Shown here piece by piece: positions 35,446 to 46,726 of a stretch of DNA of 64,000 nt. Under the pieces are notes generated by a model. It made no database searches. It was not told the DNA's origin and saw only the letters and a list, made by a program, of their open reading frames with translations. Every line of letters starts with the position of its first letter. Within the stretch, counting starts at the first letter, position 1. Position numbers and translations under genes: made by a program. Source of the stretch: Sphingomonas sanguinis (GTDB taxonomy: Bacteria; Pseudomonadota; Alphaproteobacteria; Sphingomonadales; Sphingomonadaceae); assembly GCF_001476905.1 (NCBI RefSeq), contig NZ_LDTE01000009.1, positions 1 through 64,000 on the forward strand. The letters run 5' to 3'.

Positions 35446-35467
35446 AAAGGGGCCTTGCAGCCCCTTT
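35446..35467 (-). terminator. Terminator of glnA
   Basis: AAAGGGGC (35446-35453) pairs with GCCCCTTT (35460-35467); on the minus strand the stem is followed by a CTTTTT run. It lies 29 bases beyond the glnA stop. The rest of the gap up to the receptor start (35468-35496 and 35227-35445) shows no gene; it holds the receptor's promoter region, AT-rich at 35290-35320. Confidence 0.85.
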
Positions 35468-35496
35468 CCCCGTAGTGACATCGATCAGAGGCTGGA

Positions 35497-36909
35497 TCAG
35501 CCGCTGTAATACATGTCGTATTCGACCGGGCTGGGGGTCATTTCCCAGCGCATCACTTCGTGCATCTTCAGCTCGATATAGCTTTCGATCTGGTCCTTGG
35601 TGAACACGTCGCCCTTCAGCAGGAAGTCGTGGTCCGCGGCCAGCGAGTCGAGCGCTTCGCGGAGCGAACCGGCGACGGTCGGGACCTGGGCCAGCTCGGC
35701 GGGCGGCAGGTCGTACAGGTTCTTGTCCATCGCTTCGCCCGGATGGATCTTGTTCTGGATACCGTCCAGACCTGCCATCAGCAGCGCCGCATAGGCGAGA
35801 TACGGGTTCGCCAGCGCGTCGGGGAAGCGCACTTCGACGCGCTTCGACTTCGGGCCGGTGCCGTATGGGATGCGGCACGAGGCCGAGCGGTTGCGCGCCG
35901 AATAGGCGAGCAGCACCGGCGCTTCGTAACCCGGCACCAGACGCTTGTAGCTGTTGGTGGTCGGGTTGGTGAAGGCGTTCAGCGCCTTGGCGTGTTTGAT
36001 GACACCGCCGATGAAGTACAGGCAGGTCTCCGAGAGCCCTGCATAGCCGTTGCCGGCGAACAGCGGGGTCTTGCCTTCCCAGATCGAGAAGTGGGTGTGC
36101 ATGCCCGAGCCGTTATCTTCCTTGATCGGCTTCGGCATGAAGGTCGCGGTCTTGCCATAGGCCTGTGCGACCTGATGCACGACATACTTGTAGATCTGCA
36201 TGCGGTCGGCGGTCTGGGTCAGCGTGCCGAAGGTCATGCCCAGTTCATGCTGTGCGGCGGCGACTTCGTGGTGGTGCTTGTCGCAGGGCAGGCCCATTTC
36301 GAGCATGGTCGAAACCATCTCACCACGAATGTCGACGGCCGAGTCGACCGGCGCGACGGGGAAATAGCCGCCCTTGGCGCGCGGCCGGTGGCCGAGGTTG
36401 CCGCCCTCATATTCGCGGCCGGTGTTGGTCGGCAGCTCGATATCGTCGATCTTGAAGTAGGACGACGCATAGTTCGTGTCGAACTGGACGTTGTCGAACA
36501 TGAAGAATTCGGCTTCCGGGCCGACATAGACGGTGTCGCCGATGCCGGTGGTCTTCACGAACGCCTCGGCGCGCTTGGCGGTCGAGCGCGGATCGCGGGC
36601 ATAGAGCTCGCCGGTCGACGGTTCGACGATGTCGCAGAACACGATCAGCATCGGGGTGGCCGAGAAGGGATCGGTGTACACGGCGTCGAGGTCGGGCTTG
36701 AGGACCATGTCCGACTCGTTGATCGCCTTCCAGCCCTCGATCGAGGAGCCGTCGAACATCAGGCCGTCGGTCAGCTCGTCCTCACCCAGGATCGAAGCGA
36801 CCATGGTCAGATGCTGCCACTTGCCCTTGGGATCGGTGAAGCGCAGGTCGACCCACTCGATCTCTTCGTCCTTGATCTGCTTCAGGATATCGCTGGCCGT
36901 ATTCGCCAT
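35497..36909 (-). CDS. glnA: Glutamine synthetase type I
   Basis: A 470-residue GS-I, the central ammonia-assimilation enzyme (glutamate + NH3 + ATP to glutamine). Motifs: DGSSIEGW near residue 50, [12 protein letters not shown] for the ATP/ammonia site near 265, and NLYDLPPAE near 397, the tyrosine adenylylated by GlnE. It follows glnB in the same direction with 107 bases between, the usual alphaproteobacterial glnBA pair. Confidence 0.97.
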   Translation of the reverse strand: MANTASDILKQIKDEEIEWVDLRFTDPKGKWQHLTMVASILGEDELTDGLMFDGSSIEGWKAINESDMVLKPDLDAVYTDPFSATPMLIVFCDIVEPSTGELYARDPRSTAKRAEAFVKTTGIGDTVYVGPEAEFFMFDNVQFDTNYASSYFKIDDIELPTNTGREYEGGNLGHRPRAKGGYFPVAPVDSAVDIRGEMVSTMLEMGLPCDKHHHEVAAAQHELGMTFGTLTQTADRMQIYKYVVHQVAQAYGKTATFMPKPIKEDNGSGMHTHFSIWEGKTPLFAGNGYAGLSETCLYFIGGVIKHAKALNAFTNPTTNSYKRLVPGYEAPVLLAYSARNRSASCRIPYGTGPKSKRVEVRFPDALANPYLAYAALLMAGLDGIQNKIHPGEAMDKNLYDLPPAELAQVPTVAGSLREALDSLAADHDFLLKGDVFTKDQIESYIELKMHEVMRWEMTPSPVEYDMYYSG

Positions 36910-37016
36910 GTTCCGTTCTCTCTCTGCTTGGCCGCCCTCCGACGAAAGGCCGGGGCCGGTGATACGTGTTTAGGCGGGCCGAATGTCGGCCCGGTGACGG
37001 ATGGGTATGGGGTGCG

Positions 37017-37857
<841 letters not shown>

Positions 37858-37913
37858 TGCTTCTGGCATGAGCGGCGGGGAATGTGGAGGGGTAATCCCC
37901 GCTTTCGGGCATG

Positions 37914-37948
37914 AAAAAGCCCCCTCCCGGCTGGGGAGGAGGCTTTTT
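37914..37948 (-). terminator. Terminator of aroQ-accB-accC operon
   Basis: AAAAAGCCCCCTCCC pairs with GGGGAGGAGGCTTTTT, a stem of 14-15 pairs with short loop and T-runs on both strands. It lies 29 bases past accC and can also isolate the arsC promoter. Confidence 0.9.
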
Positions 37949-37976
37949 ATTTCAATCCCGGTGAAGGGCAGGGCGA

Positions 37977-39329
37977 TTATGCGTCCTGCTTGGCCAGCCA
38001 TTCCTCCAGCCACTTGATCGTATAGTCGCCCTTCTGGAACTCCGGATCGTCCAGCAGCGCCTGATGCAGCGGGATGGTGGTCTTCATGCCCTCGATCACG
38101 AACTCGTTGAGCGCGCGACGCAGGCGACGCAGCGCGCCTTCGCGGGTCGTGCCATAGACGATCAGCTTGGCGATCATGCTGTCGTAATAAGGCGGAACCT
38201 TATAGCCCTGATACAGCCCGCTATCGACGCGGACGTGCATGCCGCCAGGGGCATGATACATCTTCACCGTGCCCGGCGAGGGGGCGAAGGTGCGCGGGTC
38301 TTCCGCATTGATGCGGCACTCGATCGCGTGGCCGCGGAACTGCACGTCCTGCTGGCGCAGGGTCAGCGGGTGCCCCTCGGCGACGCGGATCTGCTCGCGC
38401 ACCAGGTCCAGGCCGGTGATCATCTCGGTCACGGGATGTTCGACCTGCAGGCGGGTGTTCATTTCGATGAAATAGAACTCGCCGTCTTCCCACAGGAACT
38501 CGATCGTGCCCGCACCGCGATAGCCCATATCGGCCATCGCCTTGGCGACCACGCCACCCATGCGCGCGCGCTCCTCGGCCGTGATGATCGGCGACGGGGC
38601 TTCCTCCAGCACCTTCTGGTGGCGGCGCTGGAGCGAGCAGTCGCGCTCGCCGAGATGGATCGCCTGGCCGTTGCCGTCGCCGAACACCTGGAATTCGATA
38701 TGCCGGGGATTGCCCAGATATTTTTCCATGTAGACGGTCGAGTCGCCGAACGCGGCCTTCGCCTCCGAGCCGGCCTGCTGCATCAGCGTTTCGAGCTGGT
38801 CCTCGGAGGACACGACCTTCATGCCGCGTCCGCCGCCGCCCGAGGCCGCCTTGATGATGACGGGATAGCCGATCTTGGTCGCGAGCGCCTTGGCCTCCTC
38901 GAGGTCCGAGATCGCGCCGTCCGAGCCGGGGACGAGCGGCAGGCCGAGCGCGCCGGCGGTGCGCTTGGCCTCGACCTTGTCGCCCATCACCCGGATATGC
39001 TCGGGCTTGGGGCCGACGAAGATCAGGCCGTGGGCCTCGACGATTTCGGCGAACTTGGCGTTCTCAGAGAGGAAGCCGTAGCCGGGGTGGATCGCATCCG
39101 CGCCCGAAATTTCGGCGGCCGAGATGATGTTGGGGATGTTGAGATAGCTGTCGGTGGCCGCGGGCGGGCCGATGCACACCGCCTGGTCGGCCAGGCGCAC
39201 ATGCATGGCATCGGCGTCGGCCGTGGAGTGCACGGCGACCGTCTCGATCCCCATTTCGTGACAGGCGCGGTGGATGCGAAGTGCAATCTCACCGCGATTG
39301 GCGATCAGGAGTTTCTTGATCTGCGCCAA
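37977..39329 (-). CDS. accC: Acetyl-CoA carboxylase, biotin carboxylase subunit
   Basis: A 450-residue biotin carboxylase, standard length. ATP-grasp features: [10 protein letters not shown] (~163), [14 protein letters not shown] (~210), [16 protein letters not shown] (~285), which bears the catalytic Arg/Glu. It carboxylates biotin on AccB, the first step of fatty acid synthesis. It lies six bases after accB. Confidence 0.97.
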   Translation of the reverse strand: MAQIKKLLIANRGEIALRIHRACHEMGIETVAVHSTADADAMHVRLADQAVCIGPPAATDSYLNIPNIISAAEISGADAIHPGYGFLSENAKFAEIVEAHGLIFVGPKPEHIRVMGDKVEAKRTAGALGLPLVPGSDGAISDLEEAKALATKIGYPVIIKAASGGGGRGMKVVSSEDQLETLMQQAGSEAKAAFGDSTVYMEKYLGNPRHIEFQVFGDGNGQAIHLGERDCSLQRRHQKVLEEAPSPIITAEERARMGGVVAKAMADMGYRGAGTIEFLWEDGEFYFIEMNTRLQVEHPVTEMITGLDLVREQIRVAEGHPLTLRQQDVQFRGHAIECRINAEDPRTFAPSPGTVKMYHAPGGMHVRVDSGLYQGYKVPPYYDSMIAKLIVYGTTREGALRRLRRALNEFVIEGMKTTIPLHQALLDDPEFQKGDYTIKWLEEWLAKQDA

Positions 39330-39335
39330 GGCCGC

Positions 39336-39824
39336 TTACTCGACGACAACCAGGGGCTGGTCGAACTCGACCGGCTGGCCGTTCTCGACCAGGACGGCGG
39401 TGACGGTGCCCGCCTGGGTCGCGGTGATCGGGTTCATCACCTTCATCGCCTCGACGATCAGCAACGTGTCGCCGGCGGCGACCTTCTGGCCCACCGAGGC
39501 GAAGGGTTTGGCGCCCGGCTCGGCCGACAGATAGACGGTGCCGACCATCGGCGACTTCACGGCATTGGCCGAGACGGCCGGGGCCGAGGCGCCGACTTCC
39601 GCGGCGGCGGGCGCGACAGGCGCGGCCGCCGCCGGGGCGGGGGCTGCCACAGGCGCGGCCGCATAGGCCATCTGTGCCACGGCCGCCGCCTTGCGCGCGA
39701 CGCGAATCTTGCGGTCGCCATGCTCGACCTCGATCTCGGTCAGGGCGGTGGCGTCGAGCAGCTCGGCGAGCTGACGGACGAGGTCGACATCGACCTTCAT
39801 CGCTTGTTCAGTCTTTTCGGTCAT
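39336..39824 (-). CDS. accB: Biotin carboxyl carrier protein
   Basis: A 162-residue BCCP. The N-terminal helix is followed by an Ala/Pro-rich linker (~55-85) and a biotinyl domain with Lys in EAMKVMN (residue ~127). The partner of AccC; operon order aroQ-accB-accC is usual in Alphaproteobacteria. Confidence 0.97.
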   Translation of the reverse strand: MTEKTEQAMKVDVDLVRQLAELLDATALTEIEVEHGDRKIRVARKAAAVAQMAYAAAPVAAPAPAAAAPVAPAAAEVGASAPAVSANAVKSPMVGTVYLSAEPGAKPFASVGQKVAAGDTLLIVEAMKVMNPITATQAGTVTAVLVENGQPVEFDQPLVVVE

Positions 39825-39838
39825 GGGACGCGCTCCTG

Positions 39839-40273
39839 TCAGAACCGGGCCGCGGCTTCAAGCGCGAGCAGATAGGATTGCGCGCCAAAACCGGCGATTG
39901 TGCCTTTTGCGGCACGCCCGATATAGCTTTCATGGCGGAAAGCCTCCCGCGCATGGGGGTTGGAAAGGTGAACCTCGATCACCGGAGTCGTCACCGACTT
40001 GATCGCGTCGTGAATCGCGATCGAGGTGTGGGTGAAGCCCCCGGCGTTGAGTAGCACGGCTTTCGCCTCATAGGCCTGGGCCTCGTGCAGCCAGTCGATC
40101 AGATGGCCTTCATGGTTGGACTGGCGCATGTCGATCTCCAGATCGAGTTCGCGGGCCCGGTCCTCCAGCATCCCCGCGATATCGTCCAGCGTGTCATGGC
40201 CGTAGATATGCGGCTCGCGCATACCCAGCAGGTTCAGGTTCGGCCCGTTGAGGACATAAACGGTCGCGGGCAT
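39839..40273 (-). CDS. aroQ: Type II 3-dehydroquinate dehydratase
   Basis: A 144-residue enzyme of the shikimate pathway (3-dehydroquinate to 3-dehydroshikimate). [10 protein letters not shown] at the start, Tyr in [23 protein letters not shown], and HLSNPHARE for substrate binding. An in-frame start 12 bases upstream (40285) is possible. It leads the accBC operon and is divergent from thiS-thiG. Confidence 0.95.
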   Translation of the reverse strand: MPATVYVLNGPNLNLLGMREPHIYGHDTLDDIAGMLEDRARELDLEIDMRQSNHEGHLIDWLHEAQAYEAKAVLLNAGGFTHTSIAIHDAIKSVTTPVIEVHLSNPHAREAFRHESYIGRAAKGTIAGFGAQSYLLALEAAARF

Positions 40274-40386
40274 CGGCACTCCCATGGTTGCGGCTCGGGA
40301 TGGCCGGGCCTAGATCGAGGGCCTTCCTTAACCGCATGCCCTATCCCACGTCGAGCGGGCAGCGACTTGCATGGTAAGTGACACAT

Positions 40387-41397
40387 ATGCCCCACACCGA
40401 TGGAACCGTGACGATCACCGTGAATGGCGAGCATAAGCGGGTGGCGGCGGGCCTGTCGCTGGCCGATCTGGCGAACCAGCTGGGGCTGGTACCCGAAAAG
40501 GTCGCGGTGGAGCGCAATCTGGAGGTCGTGCCGCGCTCGACGCTGGCGCAGGTGCAGGTGGAGGATGGCGACGAGATCGAGATCGTGCACTTCGTCGGCG
40601 GCGGCGACCATGCCGCGCCAGTCGTCGAGGATGATTCGTGGGAGGTCGCGGGGCAGCGTTTCCGTTCGCGCCTGATCGTCGGCACGGGCAAGTATAAGGA
40701 CTTCGCGCAGAATGCGGCGGCGGTCGAAGCCTCCGGCGCGGAGATCGTCACGGTCGCGGTGCGCCGGGTCAACGTGTCGGACCGCAACGCGCCGATGCTG
40801 ACGGATTTCATCGACCCCAAGAAGATCACCTATCTGCCCAACACGGCGGGCTGCTTTACCGCGGAGGATGCGATCCGCACGCTCCGTCTGGCGCGTGAGG
40901 CGGGCGGTTGGGACCTGGTCAAGCTGGAGGTGCTGGGCGAGGCGAAGACGCTCTATCCGGACATGTATGAGACGTTGCGCGCGACCGATGTGCTGGCCAA
41001 GGAAGGCTTCAAGCCGATGGTCTACTGCGTGGACGATCCCATTGCGGCGAAGCGGCTGGAGGATGTCGGGGCGGTCGCGATCATGCCGCTGGGCGCGCCG
41101 ATCGGGTCGGGGCTGGGCATCCAGAACAAGGTCACGATTCGCCTGATCGTCGAGGGCGCGAAGGTGCCGGTGCTGGTCGATGCCGGGGTCGGCACCGCGT
41201 CCGAGGCGGCGGTGGCGATGGAACTGGGCTGCGACGGCGTGCTGATGAACACCGCGATTGCCGAGGCCAAAGACCCGGTGCTGATGGCGCGCGCCATGAA
41301 GGCTGGGGTCGAGGCGGGGCGCATGGCGTATCGCGCAGGCCGCATGGGCATGCGCCGCTATGCCGACCCGTCGAGCCCGCTTGCGGGCCTGATCTGA
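40387..41397 (+). CDS. thiG: ThiS-ThiG fusion, thiazole synthase
   Basis: A 336-residue fusion of the sulfur carrier ThiS (residues ~5-73) and thiazole synthase ThiG (~85-336). The ThiS part has the ubiquitin-like pattern and ends in VHFVGGG (residues 68-73), where free ThiS would end in Gly-Gly. In Thi[11 protein letters not shown] has the imine-forming Lys, and [16 protein letters not shown] the phosphate site. An internal Gly-Gly cannot be thiocarboxylated unless cleaved, which is the odd point here. No thi operon genes or TPP riboswitch are seen next to it. Confidence 0.93.
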   Translation: MPHTDGTVTITVNGEHKRVAAGLSLADLANQLGLVPEKVAVERNLEVVPRSTLAQVQVEDGDEIEIVHFVGGGDHAAPVVEDDSWEVAGQRFRSRLIVGTGKYKDFAQNAAAVEASGAEIVTVAVRRVNVSDRNAPMLTDFIDPKKITYLPNTAGCFTAEDAIRTLRLAREAGGWDLVKLEVLGEAKTLYPDMYETLRATDVLAKEGFKPMVYCVDDPIAAKRLEDVGAVAIMPLGAPIGSGLGIQNKVTIRLIVEGAKVPVLVDAGVGTASEAAVAMELGCDGVLMNTAIAEAKDPVLMARAMKAGVEAGRMAYRAGRMGMRRYADPSSPLAGLI

Positions 41398-41409
41398 CAT
41401 TAATTTCAG

Positions 41410-41434
41410 GGAACTTGCCGCGTAACGAAGTGTT
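41410..41434 (+). promoter_or_regulatory. EcfG-type general stress promoter
   Basis: GGAAC (41410-41414), 16 bases, then TGTT (41431-41434) fits the alphaproteobacterial EcfG consensus GGAAC-N16/17-CGTT. It precedes csbD by 54 bases, a gene class usually under general stress control. Confidence 0.6.
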
Positions 41435-41487
41435 TTGTCTTCGAGTGTTCAACGGGATCGCTTTGATCCCCAGTAATGGAGGCCCCC

Positions 41488-41670
41488 ATGGGTGAACTCG
41501 TCGACAAGATCAAGGGCAACGTCAATGAACTGGTTGGCAAGGCCAAGGAAGCCATTGGCGAACACAACCATGACGAAAAGCTGCAGTCCGAGGGCGAAGC
41601 CCAGCAGCTGGAAGGCAAGGGCCAGCAGATGAAGGGTTCGGTGAAGGGCGCTCTTGGCGACAACATCTGA
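41488..41670 (+). CDS. csbD: CsbD-family stress protein
   Basis: A 60-residue hydrophilic protein (start MGELVDKIKGNV at 41488; an ATG four codons upstream exists). Family features: KIKGNVNELVGKAKEAIG and GKGQQMKGSVKGALGD. CsbD proteins are abundant general-stress proteins of unknown mechanism. A possible EcfG promoter precedes it and a terminator follows. Confidence 0.9.
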   Translation: MGELVDKIKGNVNELVGKAKEAIGEHNHDEKLQSEGEAQQLEGKGQQMKGSVKGALGDNI

Positions 41671-41713
41671 ACCTGCTAATCGTTTCTGACTAAAGCAATC
41701 AGCAACGAACTTG

Positions 41714-41747
41714 CCGCCTCGGGTCACTCCGGGGCGGTTTTGTTTTG
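41714..41747 (+). terminator. Terminator of csbD
   Basis: CCGCC-TCGG and CCGG-GGCGG form an imperfect nine-pair stem around GTCACT, followed by TTTTGTTTTG. It ends csbD; the remaining gap to scoA (41748-41941) holds only the scoA leader with GGGAGGA ribosome-binding site. Confidence 0.8.
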
Positions 41748-41941
41748 TCTATGTTTGATCTGGTCATGCAATCGATTTCTGCTTGTATCGCCTTGGCAGC
41801 GTGGAAACGGTTTTGTGAGCGTTATTAGTCTGTTGGGTAGAAGCTTCCGTCGTCCGGCCCGCTTGTTCCGTACACGCTATGCCGGGTTGACCGGGCTCTA
41901 CCCCTCCGCCTAACGCTTGCCGCATTATAGGGAGGACGCCC

Positions 41942-42643
41942 ATGCAGAAGCTCTATTCCGACGCGGCCGCTGCGCTCGACGGCCTGCTCCATGATGGCAT
42001 GACGATCTGCGCCGGGGGCTTCGGCCTTTGTGGTATCCCGGAGCGGCTGATCGACGCGATCGAGGCCGCGGGGGTCAAGGACCTGACCATCGCCAGCAAC
42101 AATGCCGGGATCGACGGCGTGGGGCTGGGCAAGCTGCTCCGCTCGCATCAGGTCAAGAAGATGATCTCCTCCTATGTCGGCGAGAACAAGGAGTTCGAGC
42201 GGCAATATCTGAGCGGCGAACTGGAGGTCGAGTTCTGTCCGCAGGGCACGCTCGCCGAGCGTTGCCGGGCAGGGGGCGCGGGCATCCCTGGTTTCTATAC
42301 CAAGACCGGCGTCGGCACGAGGGTGGCCGAGGGCAAGGAAGTGAAGAGCTTCGACGGTGAGGATTACATCCTTGAGCGTGGCATTCGCGCCGACCTGTCG
42401 ATCATCAAAGGGTGGAAGGCCGACGAGGCCGGAAACCTGATCTTCCGCAAGACCGCGCGCAACTTCAACCAGCCGATGGCGACGGCGGGGCGTATCTGCG
42501 TTGCCGAGGTCGAAGAGGTGGTGCCGGTGGGTAGCCTCGACCCCGATCAGATCCATCTGCCAGGCATCTATGTGAAGCGGATGATCGTCGGCGCGCCCTA
42601 TGAGAAGAAGATCGAGTTTCGCACGGTGCGCGAACGGGTTTGA
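41942..42643 (+). CDS. scoA: 3-oxoacid CoA-transferase subunit A
   Basis: A 233-residue alpha subunit: [12 protein letters not shown] near residue 25 and [19 protein letters not shown] (~105-123) identify the family. With subunit B it transfers CoA from succinyl-CoA to acetoacetate, in ketone body and amino acid degradation. Its partner scoB follows 1050 bases downstream, with a phosphatase gene in between. Confidence 0.93.
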   Translation: MQKLYSDAAAALDGLLHDGMTICAGGFGLCGIPERLIDAIEAAGVKDLTIASNNAGIDGVGLGKLLRSHQVKKMISSYVGENKEFERQYLSGELEVEFCPQGTLAERCRAGGAGIPGFYTKTGVGTRVAEGKEVKSFDGEDYILERGIRADLSIIKGWKADEAGNLIFRKTARNFNQPMATAGRICVAEVEEVVPVGSLDPDQIHLPGIYVKRMIVGAPYEKKIEFRTVRERV

Positions 42644-42679
42644 TTTTCTGGGGGTGAGGGGATGCGGAGAGCGCCAGTC

Positions 42680-42817
42680 CTCCCCCCGACCCCCTCCCGC
42701 CTGCGGGAGGGGGAGCGTGCTTGGCGGACATTGGGGGCGTAAACATATGTCGAAAAAGCAAGACGGTAGCCACGCAACCGCTCCCCTCCCGCAAGCGGGA
42801 GGGGTTGGGAGAGGGCT
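42680..42817. repeat. Inverted pair of palindromic repeat elements
   Basis: Two copies of a GC-rich palindromic element stand head to head. The core CCCTCCCGC-N2-GCGGGAGGG and flanks read CTCCCCCCGACCCC on the left copy (42680-42716) and the reverse complement GGGGTTGGGAGAGGG on the right (42780-42817). They form a REP/BIME-like unit, and the right copy lies within the start of the following gene. Confidence 0.75.
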
Positions 42818-43691
42818 CCCCGGCCTGAGGCTGGGCGTTGCCCTTGCCGCCGCCCTGACCCTATCCGGCTGCGTCGTCGCCGTCGGCAACAACAGCCCCG
42901 CACCTCCGCCACCCGTCGCCAACCCCAAGCTGGCCGGGATGCAGTACTTATACGGCTCAGCCGAAGCCGATGCGATATCGCGCCAGGCGTGGAACGCACT
43001 CGTCACCTATACCGCCGACCGGGTGCGCCATCCGGTGCGCGACAGCGTGGTGCTGGATGAGGATGCCACCCTCGATAGTCCCCGCTTCGTGTCTTGCGCG
43101 GGCAAGCGCCCAGCGGCGGTGTTCGATGTCGACGAGACCGTGCTCCTCAATCTCGGCTTCGAGCAGGATGATCTGACCGGCCGCGCCGGCCGCGCCTTTT
43201 CTGATCGCTGGCGCGCCTGGGAGCAGAGCGACGGTCATGCCGTGCTTCCGACACCCGGCGCGGCGGCGGCGATCGCGGACCTGCGGACGATGGGTGTGAC
43301 AGTGATCTTCAACACCAATCGCGACGATGCGGCGGGAGCAGCCCGCGCGATCGAGGCCGCGGGGCTTGGTCCGGCAGTGCATGGTGACACGCTGTTCGTG
43401 CGGACCGACACCAATACCGGTGATAACAAGGACGCTCGCCGCTGGCGGATCGCTGACCGCTATTGTGTGATTGCGATGGGCGGCGACCAGTTGGGGGATT
43501 TCAGCGAGTTGTTCAACGATCCGGCCAGCGTTTCGCAACGCCGCGCGAAGGCGGATGGCCCGCGTGTCGCGGCGCTGTGGGGCCGTGGCTGGTTCGTCTT
43601 TCCGAACCCCGTCTACGGCAAGGCGCTGAAGGGTATGCCCGACGACATCTTCCCCGCCGACCGGCGGTGGCATCCGACAGGAGAGCAGTGA
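42747..43691 (+). CDS. HAD-superfamily acid phosphatase lipoprotein
   Basis: A 314-residue class IIIB (5'-nucleotidase/acid phosphatase) protein. Lipobox LSGC ends the signal (Cys about residue 40). Catalytic DxDxT in [10 protein letters not shown] (~127-131), FNTNRDD (~190), and RRWRIADRY near 235. Residues ~10-25 are encoded by the right repeat element, so the leader is unusually long and extra to the signal peptide. It splits the scoA-scoB pair, probably inserted into an old operon. The ATG at 42747 is the only credible start. Confidence 0.85.
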   Translation: MSKKQDGSHATAPLPQAGGVGRGLPGLRLGVALAAALTLSGCVVAVGNNSPAPPPPVANPKLAGMQYLYGSAEADAISRQAWNALVTYTADRVRHPVRDSVVLDEDATLDSPRFVSCAGKRPAAVFDVDETVLLNLGFEQDDLTGRAGRAFSDRWRAWEQSDGHAVLPTPGAAAAIADLRTMGVTVIFNTNRDDAAGAARAIEAAGLGPAVHGDTLFVRTDTNTGDNKDARRWRIADRYCVIAMGGDQLGDFSELFNDPASVSQRRAKADGPRVAALWGRGWFVFPNPVYGKALKGMPDDIFPADRRWHPTGEQ

Positions 43692-43693
43692 GC

Positions 43694-44329
43694 ATGGCCT
43701 GGACCCGCGACGAAATGGCCGCCCGTGCGGCCAAGGAATTGAAGGACGGCTTCTACGTCAATCTCGGCATCGGTATCCCGACGCTGGTGGCCAACCATAT
43801 CCCGCAAGGGGTTGAGGTGACGCTGCAATCCGAAAACGGGATGCTGGGCATCGGGCCGTTCCCCTATGATGACGAGGTCGATCCCGACCTGATCAACGCG
43901 GGCAAGCAGACGATCAGCGAACTGCCGCACTCCGTCTATTTCTCGTCGGCGGACAGCTTCGCGATGATCCGGGGCGGACATATCGACCTGACCGTGCTGG
44001 GCGCGATGGAAGTGTCCGAAGGCGGCGACATCGCCAACTGGATGATCCCCGGCAAGATGATCAAGGGCATGGGCGGCGCGATGGATCTGGTCGCGGGCGT
44101 CAAGAAGATCATCGTCGTCATGGAGCATAACGCCAAGGACGGCAGTCCGAAGTTCATCCCCGAATGCACCCTGCCGCTGACCGGGCGCAACGTCGTCGAT
44201 ATGATCGTCACCGACCTGGCCGTGTTCCAGCGTCCGGATCATTACAGCCCGTTCCGCCTGATCGAATGCGCGCCGGGCGTGACCGCCGACGAGGTGGCGG
44301 CGAAGACCACCGCCAAGTTCGAGCGCTGA
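43694..44329 (+). CDS. scoB: 3-oxoacid CoA-transferase subunit B
   Basis: A 211-residue beta subunit; the catalytic Glu is in [11 protein letters not shown], and VTDLAVFQ is typical. It partners ScoA upstream of the phosphatase. It starts two bases after the phosphatase stop and its stop overlaps the next start (TGATG). Confidence 0.93.
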   Translation: MAWTRDEMAARAAKELKDGFYVNLGIGIPTLVANHIPQGVEVTLQSENGMLGIGPFPYDDEVDPDLINAGKQTISELPHSVYFSSADSFAMIRGGHIDLTVLGAMEVSEGGDIANWMIPGKMIKGMGGAMDLVAGVKKIIVVMEHNAKDGSPKFIPECTLPLTGRNVVDMIVTDLAVFQRPDHYSPFRLIECAPGVTADEVAAKTTAKFER

Positions 44330-45012
44330 TGGCCTATACCCTCGTCACCGCGAACCGGAATTACTCCAGCTGGTCGCTGCGTCCCTGGCTGCTGATGAAG
44401 GCGCTGGGGATCGCCTTCACAGACCGGATCGAGCCGTTCGCGGCGGCGGAGAATTACGAGGCGTTCCGCGCCTTTTCGCCGACGGGGCAGGTGCCGGTGC
44501 TGCTCGATGGCGAGCGGACGGTTTGGGATTCGCTGGGCATCGCGCTCTATTTGGCCGAACGGCACCCCGGCATATGGCCCGAGGATGAAGCGGCCCGCGC
44601 CTGGGCAATGTGCGCCGTGGCAGAGATGCATGGCGGCTTTGGCGCGCTTCGGGCCGAGCGGACGATGAACAGCGGCGTGCGGGTGGAGGCGAAAGCGCCG
44701 TCCGCCCGGTTGGAGCGTGACGTCGCGCGGCTGGCGGAACTATGGGGCGAGGGGCTGTCGCGCTTTGGTGGGCCGTGGCTGGCGGGCGAGCGCTTCTCCG
44801 CGGTCGATGCCTTTTATGCGCCGGTGGCGTTCCGGGTGCGGACCTATGGCATCGATGTCGGCGCGGCCGGTGCGACCTGGGTCGAGACGCTGCTCGCGCA
44901 CCCGGCGGTGAAGGACTGGGAGGCTCAGGCGTTGGCGGAGACGTGGCGCGATCCCGATCACGAGATCGAGCTGGCGGAATATGGCGGGGTGACTCAAGAC
45001 TTCCGCGCGTGA
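44329..45012 (+). CDS. Glutathione S-transferase
   Basis: A 227-residue GST: thioredoxin-like half with NYSSWSLRPW (Ser in the glutathione site) and TGQVPVL, then the helical half. Substrate unknown; detoxification is likely. Its start overlaps the scoB stop by one base (TGATG), so it is probably co-transcribed with it. Confidence 0.9.
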   Translation: MAYTLVTANRNYSSWSLRPWLLMKALGIAFTDRIEPFAAAENYEAFRAFSPTGQVPVLLDGERTVWDSLGIALYLAERHPGIWPEDEAARAWAMCAVAEMHGGFGALRAERTMNSGVRVEAKAPSARLERDVARLAELWGEGLSRFGGPWLAGERFSAVDAFYAPVAFRVRTYGIDVGAAGATWVETLLAHPAVKDWEAQALAETWRDPDHEIELAEYGGVTQDFRA

Positions 45013-45045
45013 GGAAAACCCGCCTCCGGAAGGCAAATTCGCTAC

Positions 45046-45070
45046 CGAAGCGAAATAAGATTACGCTTCG
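45046..45070. promoter_or_regulatory. Dyad upstream of leuC
   Basis: CGAAGCG (45046-45052) and CGCTTCG (45064-45070) form a seven-pair inverted repeat with an AT-rich loop 42 bases before the leuC ATG. It may be an operator or a leader hairpin; no T-run or leader peptide with leucine codons is seen. Confidence 0.4.
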
Positions 45071-45111
45071 CCTTTGCCTTTCGCACCTTTTCGGATAACA
45101 GCGCCCCCATC

Positions 45112-46566
45112 ATGGCCCAACGACCCCAGACTCTGTACGAGAAGATCTGGGCCGCGCACGTTGTCGAACGGCGGCCCGATGGCACCTGCCTCATCTATAT
45201 CGACCGCCACCTCGTTCACGAGGTGACGAGTCCGCAGGCGTTCGAGGGGCTACGCGCCGCCGGGCGCAAGGTGCGTCGTCCCGAGCTGACGCTGGCGGTG
45301 CCCGATCACAATTTGCCGACGACGCCGCGCAAGGACGCCAACGGCAACCTGCTGCCCATCGCCGACCCGGAAAGCGCACAGCAGCTGGACGCGCTTCGTC
45401 GCAACACTGCCGAGTTCGGCGTCGACTATATCGATGCGACGGCGGCGGCGCAGGGTATCGTCCATGTCGTCGGGCCGGAACAGGGCTTCACCCTGCCGGG
45501 CACGACGCTGGTGTGCGGCGACAGCCATACCTCGGCACACGGTGCGCTGGGCGCGCTGGCCTTCGGCATCGGCACGTCGGAGGTCGAGCATGTGCTGGCG
45601 ACCCAGACGCTGCTCCTCTCGCCGTCCAAGACGATGGAAGTGCGCGTCGATGGCGTGCTGGGTCATGGCGTGTCGGCCAAGGACGTCGTGCTGGCCATCA
45701 TCGGCAAGATCGGTGCGGCGGGCGGCACCGGCCACGTCATCGAATTCACCGGCAGCGTCATCCGCAACCTGTCGGTCGAAGGGCGCCTGACCATCGCCAA
45801 CATGTCGATCGAGGGCGGCGCGCGGGCGGGCTTGATCGCGCCGGACGAGACGACCTTCGCCTATCTGAAGGGCCGCCCCATGGCTCCCCAGGGCGAGGAC
45901 TGGGAGAAGGCCGTCGCCTGGTGGCGGACGCTGCCGACCGATCCGGGGGCGGTGTACGACAAGGTGGTGACGCTGGACGCCGCCGACATCGCGCCGAACC
46001 TGACCTGGGGCACCAGCCCCGAGGATGTGGTGCCGATCACCGGCGTGGTTCCCGATCCCGACAGCTTCGCCGATCCGTCCAAGCGCGAAGCGGCGCGCAA
46101 GTCGCTGGACTATATGGGCCTGACCCCCGGCACCGCGATGCAGGATGTCGCGATCCAACACGTCTTCATCGGCAGCTGCACCAACAGCCGGATCGAGGAT
46201 CTGCGCGCCGCCGCCGCCGTGGCACGCGACCGCAAGGTTGCCGACGGCGTCCGCGCGCTGGTCGTGCCGGGCTCCGGCCTGGTCAAGCGCCAGGCCGAGG
46301 CCGAGGGGCTGGACCAGGTGTTCGTACAGGCGGGCTTTGAGTGGCGCGAGCCGGGGTGTTCGATGTGCCTTGCCATGAACCCCGACAAGGTGCCGCCGGG
46401 CGAGCGTTGTGCCTCGACGTCGAACCGCAATTTCGTCGGGCGGCAGGGGCCGGGGGCGCGTACGCACCTGCTGTCCCCCGCGATGGCGGCGGCGGCGGCC
46501 GTGACCGGGCGCCTTTTCGATGTTAGAGAGTTGAATGTCCACGACGTCGATCGTGAAGACGCATAA
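45112..46566 (+). CDS. leuC: 3-isopropylmalate dehydratase large subunit
   Basis: A 484-residue subunit of leucine synthesis, isomerising 2- to 3-isopropylmalate through a [4Fe-4S] cluster. [19 protein letters not shown] near residue 138, [11 protein letters not shown] (~350, one Cys ligand) and [10 protein letters not shown] (~415, two Cys). It is followed by leuD in the same direction. Confidence 0.97.
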   Translation: MAQRPQTLYEKIWAAHVVERRPDGTCLIYIDRHLVHEVTSPQAFEGLRAAGRKVRRPELTLAVPDHNLPTTPRKDANGNLLPIADPESAQQLDALRRNTAEFGVDYIDATAAAQGIVHVVGPEQGFTLPGTTLVCGDSHTSAHGALGALAFGIGTSEVEHVLATQTLLLSPSKTMEVRVDGVLGHGVSAKDVVLAIIGKIGAAGGTGHVIEFTGSVIRNLSVEGRLTIANMSIEGGARAGLIAPDETTFAYLKGRPMAPQGEDWEKAVAWWRTLPTDPGAVYDKVVTLDAADIAPNLTWGTSPEDVVPITGVVPDPDSFADPSKREAARKSLDYMGLTPGTAMQDVAIQHVFIGSCTNSRIEDLRAAAAVARDRKVADGVRALVVPGSGLVKRQAEAEGLDQVFVQAGFEWREPGCSMCLAMNPDKVPPGERCASTSNRNFVGRQGPGARTHLLSPAMAAAAAVTGRLFDVRELNVHDVDREDA

Positions 46567-46588
46567 CAGGGACGGCAGGGGTAGCATC

Positions 46589-46708
46589 ATGAAGCACGTA
46601 TTGGTCATGCTCGTCACCGGCGCGGTGCTGTGCGGCGCGGCCGCCTATGCCGCCGGGGTCGCCTCGCGTCCCGCGACGGCCGAGCAGCGGCCTGCACCGA
46701 AGCGCTGA
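46589..46708 (+). CDS. Small membrane protein between leuC and leuD
   Basis: A 39-residue protein: one hydrophobic segment (HVLVMLVTGAVLCGAAAYAAG) and a basic tail. It lies 22 bases after leuC and 18 before leuD. The AGGG-containing leader and open frame support translation, though the size keeps confidence moderate. Confidence 0.55.
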   Translation: MKHVLVMLVTGAVLCGAAAYAAGVASRPATAEQRPAPKR

Positions 46709-46726
46709 GCAGGGCAGGATCGACGC

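Noticed and set aside
40286-40386. TPP riboswitch before the thiS-thiG fusion
   Set aside because: The conserved CTGAGA and ACCTGA-type segments are absent from the 101-base leader.
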